From Nyssa sinensis (taxonomy: Eukaryota > Streptophyta > Magnoliopsida > Cornales > Nyssaceae): a stretch of DNA of 64,000 nucleotides. The first letter of the stretch is position 1; every line of letters begins with the position of its first letter. The stretch lies in assembly GCA_008638375.1 (NCBI GenBank), contig CM018043.1:38019396-38083395 (forward strand), read 5' to 3'. Below are positions 61,067-64,000 of the stretch, one piece after another. The notes under the pieces were generated by a model that saw only the letters and a program-made list of their open reading frames with translations, was not told the DNA's origin and made no database searches. The position numbers and the translations under genes were made by a program.

Positions 61067-61499
61067 TGTCACGACCCAAAACCCACCCTGTGCGGATCTC
61101 GCATCGCGACCGCCACCCTTAGGTCCGGGGACCCTTGGGCGAAGGCTCACATAGGCAGCGGTATCGAATAGACGTGCAACATACGTTTTGCGGAAGCATG
61201 AAAAAAGCTTTTTCTTTTCTTTTCTCATTTTAAATTATGCACATCCGTCCGATACTACTGCTCCATACATAGCATACATGGTTACACATTCAGAGTATAA
61301 CAAAAACTTAAAGACTTCATACATTAATACAATACATATTCAGTTGCCCTGAGGGCTTATTACATATTCTTACATTGTCTACTAATACAAAGGTACTACT
61401 AGAGTTCATAGGTTCTTCAAAAGAAACTACTTAAACATATCCTTCCAAAAACAGCTAGACTCATCACCATCATCCTTAAGACCCTGTCTGCTGAATCAC

Positions 61500-62560
61500 C
61501 TGAAAGGGGGGTCCGAACAAAGTCCGGGTAAGCTAATCTAAGCTTGTGAGCAATTCCAGTATTCGTCATGGGGTTTTCAATTAGTAGTGGTTTAGTACAT
61601 AAGAGTTTGTAAAATAGTCACCGCCAATTGTTCGTATACTTTGAATACAGAATATATGCATTCCTTAAAACATGTAGCTTTGAAACATTTAAAGTATTCA
61701 AGCTAAACTCATACTTCGTCAAATAGAGTATATAACTCAAAACATATGCATTTCATAAAACAAATAGCTTTGAAACATTTAAAGTATTCAAGCTAAACTC
61801 ATACTTTGTCAAATAAAGTATATAACTCAAAACATATGCATTTCATGAAACAAATAGCTTTGAAACATTTAAAGTATTCAAGCTATACTTATACTCATGA
61901 ACTTCAAAACATACAACATAACATGTACTTCTTAAATAGAGTATCTAAAACTCAAAACATATGCACATTGAAAATGAGGGTAAACCTGCTTCCATTTTCA
62001 AATCATTTGTCATCTTATCACTTTCATTAGTGGAATCCGTTTCGAACCGGACTCCCATATTACTTATAAATGGAGATATCTCATTTGCCTGGGGGATTAG
62101 ATCCTGCTACCGGGCATTTCACATGACAGGTCAATGAGTTACAATAAGAACTCAAAATACTGACTATGTGATTTTTTGATAGGTCAATGAGATCCGAAGA
62201 AACCCAAAATACTGCCTGTGTGCTTATGCACCATTATCTTATAAAATGTTTATCATGTGACTTTTCTCATAGATACTTTTCATAACTTCATAATAAACAT
62301 CCGTATACTTGAAATAAGCAAATTCAGAATATTTAACAATAATTGCATTTTAACTAGACATGCTGAAAAAGTATTTGAAGGAAAAACTATTGCAGAAACC
62401 AATCACTGAGCATGTCACAATAGGGGTTATAAAATAGAACAATTAAAAACTGAATCATGTAAACACTGAATTTGAAATTTCAAATATTTCATATCTTTGC
62501 ATTTAAAACCTTTTTAAATCCATGGAGTTAAATCTCCACTTCAAACACAGGGTTACTCAC
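61500..62560 (-). other. Predicted LTR intron in A6
   Basis: 1061 bp, minus strand donor ACCAAG|GTGAGTAACC and acceptor CCCCCTTTCAG|GTGATTC. Confidence 0.45.
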
Positions 62561-62615
62561 CTTGGTCCTTTAGGGTTAGTGCTAAAAATGCGCTTTCCCA
62601 CTTTCCTTGTAGTTC
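62561..62615 (-). other. Predicted micro-exon in A6
   Basis: 55 bp between TTGTTCTTAG|G and ACCAAG|GTGAGTAACC on the minus strand; collinear with the A4 and A5 micro-exons. Confidence 0.4.
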
Positions 62616-62929
62616 CTAAGAACAATTCATAAACATCTCATCAACTTCACGTTCATTGTAATATCATCTCGATATTCCCTAACTTATGCTTAATCGTATT
62701 AGATCCTAAAATGACTTCATAATTTCATATGTACTTTCTATGACACAATTTAATGTGTTAGAAATTGAATTTATTTCAATTTATACTCTTCTGGTAGCTC
62801 CATTAACTTTGAATTAAAGTTATTTACTTGACATGTTTACGTGTCGTGTCTTTTCGTATTTCATTTCTCGTACACGCCTTAGTATTAGTACTTTGGCATT
62901 ACTCTAATTTATAGTCATCTGACAGATGT

Positions 62930-63470
62930 TATTCATCAAATTTTATGTCTTTTTATTTTAGACATTTCTTTTGGTCGAATAGACTCTACCATTGAGTTCG
63001 GAGTGTCCAAGAAAGTTGGTTTAGGCTTTCTTAGAATTTAATTCGGGCTTTTATATGTAAAAGGGAAAAATGGTCATTTATCATTTTACGTGTCATATTT
63101 TTTTGTACTCCGTTTCGTAATTTGGACTCCATTTTTGAGTCCGGGATGTCAAAGAAAGTTAATTTAGACCTTCTCTGGTTTCATTTTGGCTTCTGGGGTA
63201 CTAGGGGTAATTTGGTCATTTCACCCCCTTACGTGTCTTTATGTTCGGGACCTCATCTCGAGTCGTGGACCTCACCATTGGACTCAGAAGGTCCGAAATA
63301 GTAAGAATACACTAATAACTTGTTAATTTTTGGGCAAGGGGTATTTTGGTCATTTACCCCTTTACGTGTCTTTATTTTTCGAGCCCCGTCTCGTAAAACG
63401 GACCCCGCCATTAGTCTCAGAATGCCCAAAATAGTAAAGATTCACTATTTGTATGTTCAATTTGGACTTC
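62930..63470 (-). repeat. ~150-bp LTR modules in A6
   Basis: Four units with cores AAAGGGAAAAATGGTCATTT, AGGGGTAATTTGGTCATTTC, AGGGGTATTTTGGTCATTTA and GGGCAAAATAGTAATTTTAC. Confidence 0.7.
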
Positions 63471-64000
63471 ATTTGCTCTATTTATGACCCAATGGGCAAA
63501 ATAGTAATTTTACTTTATTTATTAAATAATTAATAAATTATTTAATTATTTTTCTAGGGGCTTTATTGCATAAATTTTCTCTCAGTTGGGCCACAGTATA
63601 ATTTTTCTGAAGCTCAGGGGTTAATCCGTAATAACCAAAAGTCTTGGTTTTATTTTATTTAAATAACTTAGAAAACCAACGGTTCAATGTGATTTTAAAT
63701 GAACCAGTCTGGTCTGGTTGAAAACCAACCGGTTCAGTGGGTTTATTTATATGTGGCTGACATCATCATGACGTCAGCCCTAGGTCTCATTCAAATTAAA
63801 CCACGACCAATTAATTCGGTGGCAAGCCTAGAGGCTACCACCTGTCCGAGCCAACTCAGTTATTTTGAAACGAGTCAACCCGTCATCGTCTTCCCCACGT
63901 CGACTCCCCTGTAACCCTAATTCCCGTATTCCATTCCTTCCATTTTCGTACAGTTTGGATCCATGGATCCTCACTGTTTTTGTCCCAAAACGTTCCTAAG

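Larger units (their letters stand above)
61067..64000 (-). mobile_element. LTR A6 (family A), runs off the window
   Basis: The 3' end at 61067 reads TGTCACGACCCAAAACCC on the plus strand; left flank GAGGA (61062-61066). It aligns with A5 inverted: acceptor 61500, ~60-bp repeats 61650-61900, donor 62560, micro-exon 62561-62615, modules 62930-63470, then AT-rich and leader sequence to the window end. The 5' end and right flank are not visible. Non-coding. Confidence 0.85.

Overview
This window is plant nuclear DNA made almost entirely of nested LTR retrotransposons. Three things point to a flowering plant. There is a Ty3/gypsy element of the plant Tat lineage. Several elements carry primer-binding sites of the TGGTATCAGAG type (plant initiator tRNA-Met). 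The background is AT-rich, with TGTNANNNCCCGA...GACA LTR ends and 5-bp target duplications throughout. I see no intact host gene, rRNA gene, functional tRNA gene or CRISPR array, and I cannot name the species.

Layout. 1-2165: a broken coding-like patch (PPR-like tail) and the 5' part of an LTR on the minus strand (X). X interrupts a family-A LTR (A1, 2166-5906), which itself interrupts a decayed Tat-lineage element (minus strand, 5907-15662). The Tat element has its 5' LTR, PBS, gag, protease, reverse transcriptase, RNase H and integrase, a ~33-bp tandem array, and two plus-strand (antisense) gene relics. The Tat element sits in the first LTR of a non-coding tandem array, family C: LTR1 15663-16170, internal region 1 16171-20828, LTR2 20829-40079, internal region 2 40080-41055, LTR3 41056-45031. 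Inside the array lie three clean insertions: solo LTR A3 (16392-20076, TSD TTAAG), the complete non-coding element B (21910-33568, TSD GAAAA) and solo LTR D1 (34670-38311, TSD ATTTT/ATTGT). Their empty target sites can be read in the sister copies within this window. 45032-59440 is an older LTR (E) split by solo LTR A4 (47006-58785, TSD GGCTA), which is split by D2 (51237-58779, TSD GTGAC), which is split by A5 (53882-58152, TSD GGTTT). 59446-60918 is the 5' part of LTR F. 61067 to the window end is A6, another family-A LTR.

The elements other than Tat form one related group with very long LTRs (3.3-5.5 kb) and little or no internal sequence. Element B has two nearly identical 5.46-kb LTRs around only 735 bp of internal DNA and must have been mobilised in trans. 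The LTRs share features that I do not recognise as a described system. First, a conserved splice-like layout: a strong donor GTGAGTAAC or GTAAGTAA, then 0.7-1.4 kb later a pyrimidine tract and an ATTTTTCAG-type acceptor near the LTR 3' end; in family A the donor is preceded by a conserved 54-55-bp micro-exon. Second, tRNA-like blocks with A box, B box and a following T-run, always antisense to the LTR. Third, tandem ~150-bp modules built around an 'AGGGGCAAAATGGTCATTTT' core. In A1 the micro-exon is replaced by a 347-bp exon-like segment with a broken ~105-codon reading frame. These three patterns are the main result; all need transcript data to be proven.
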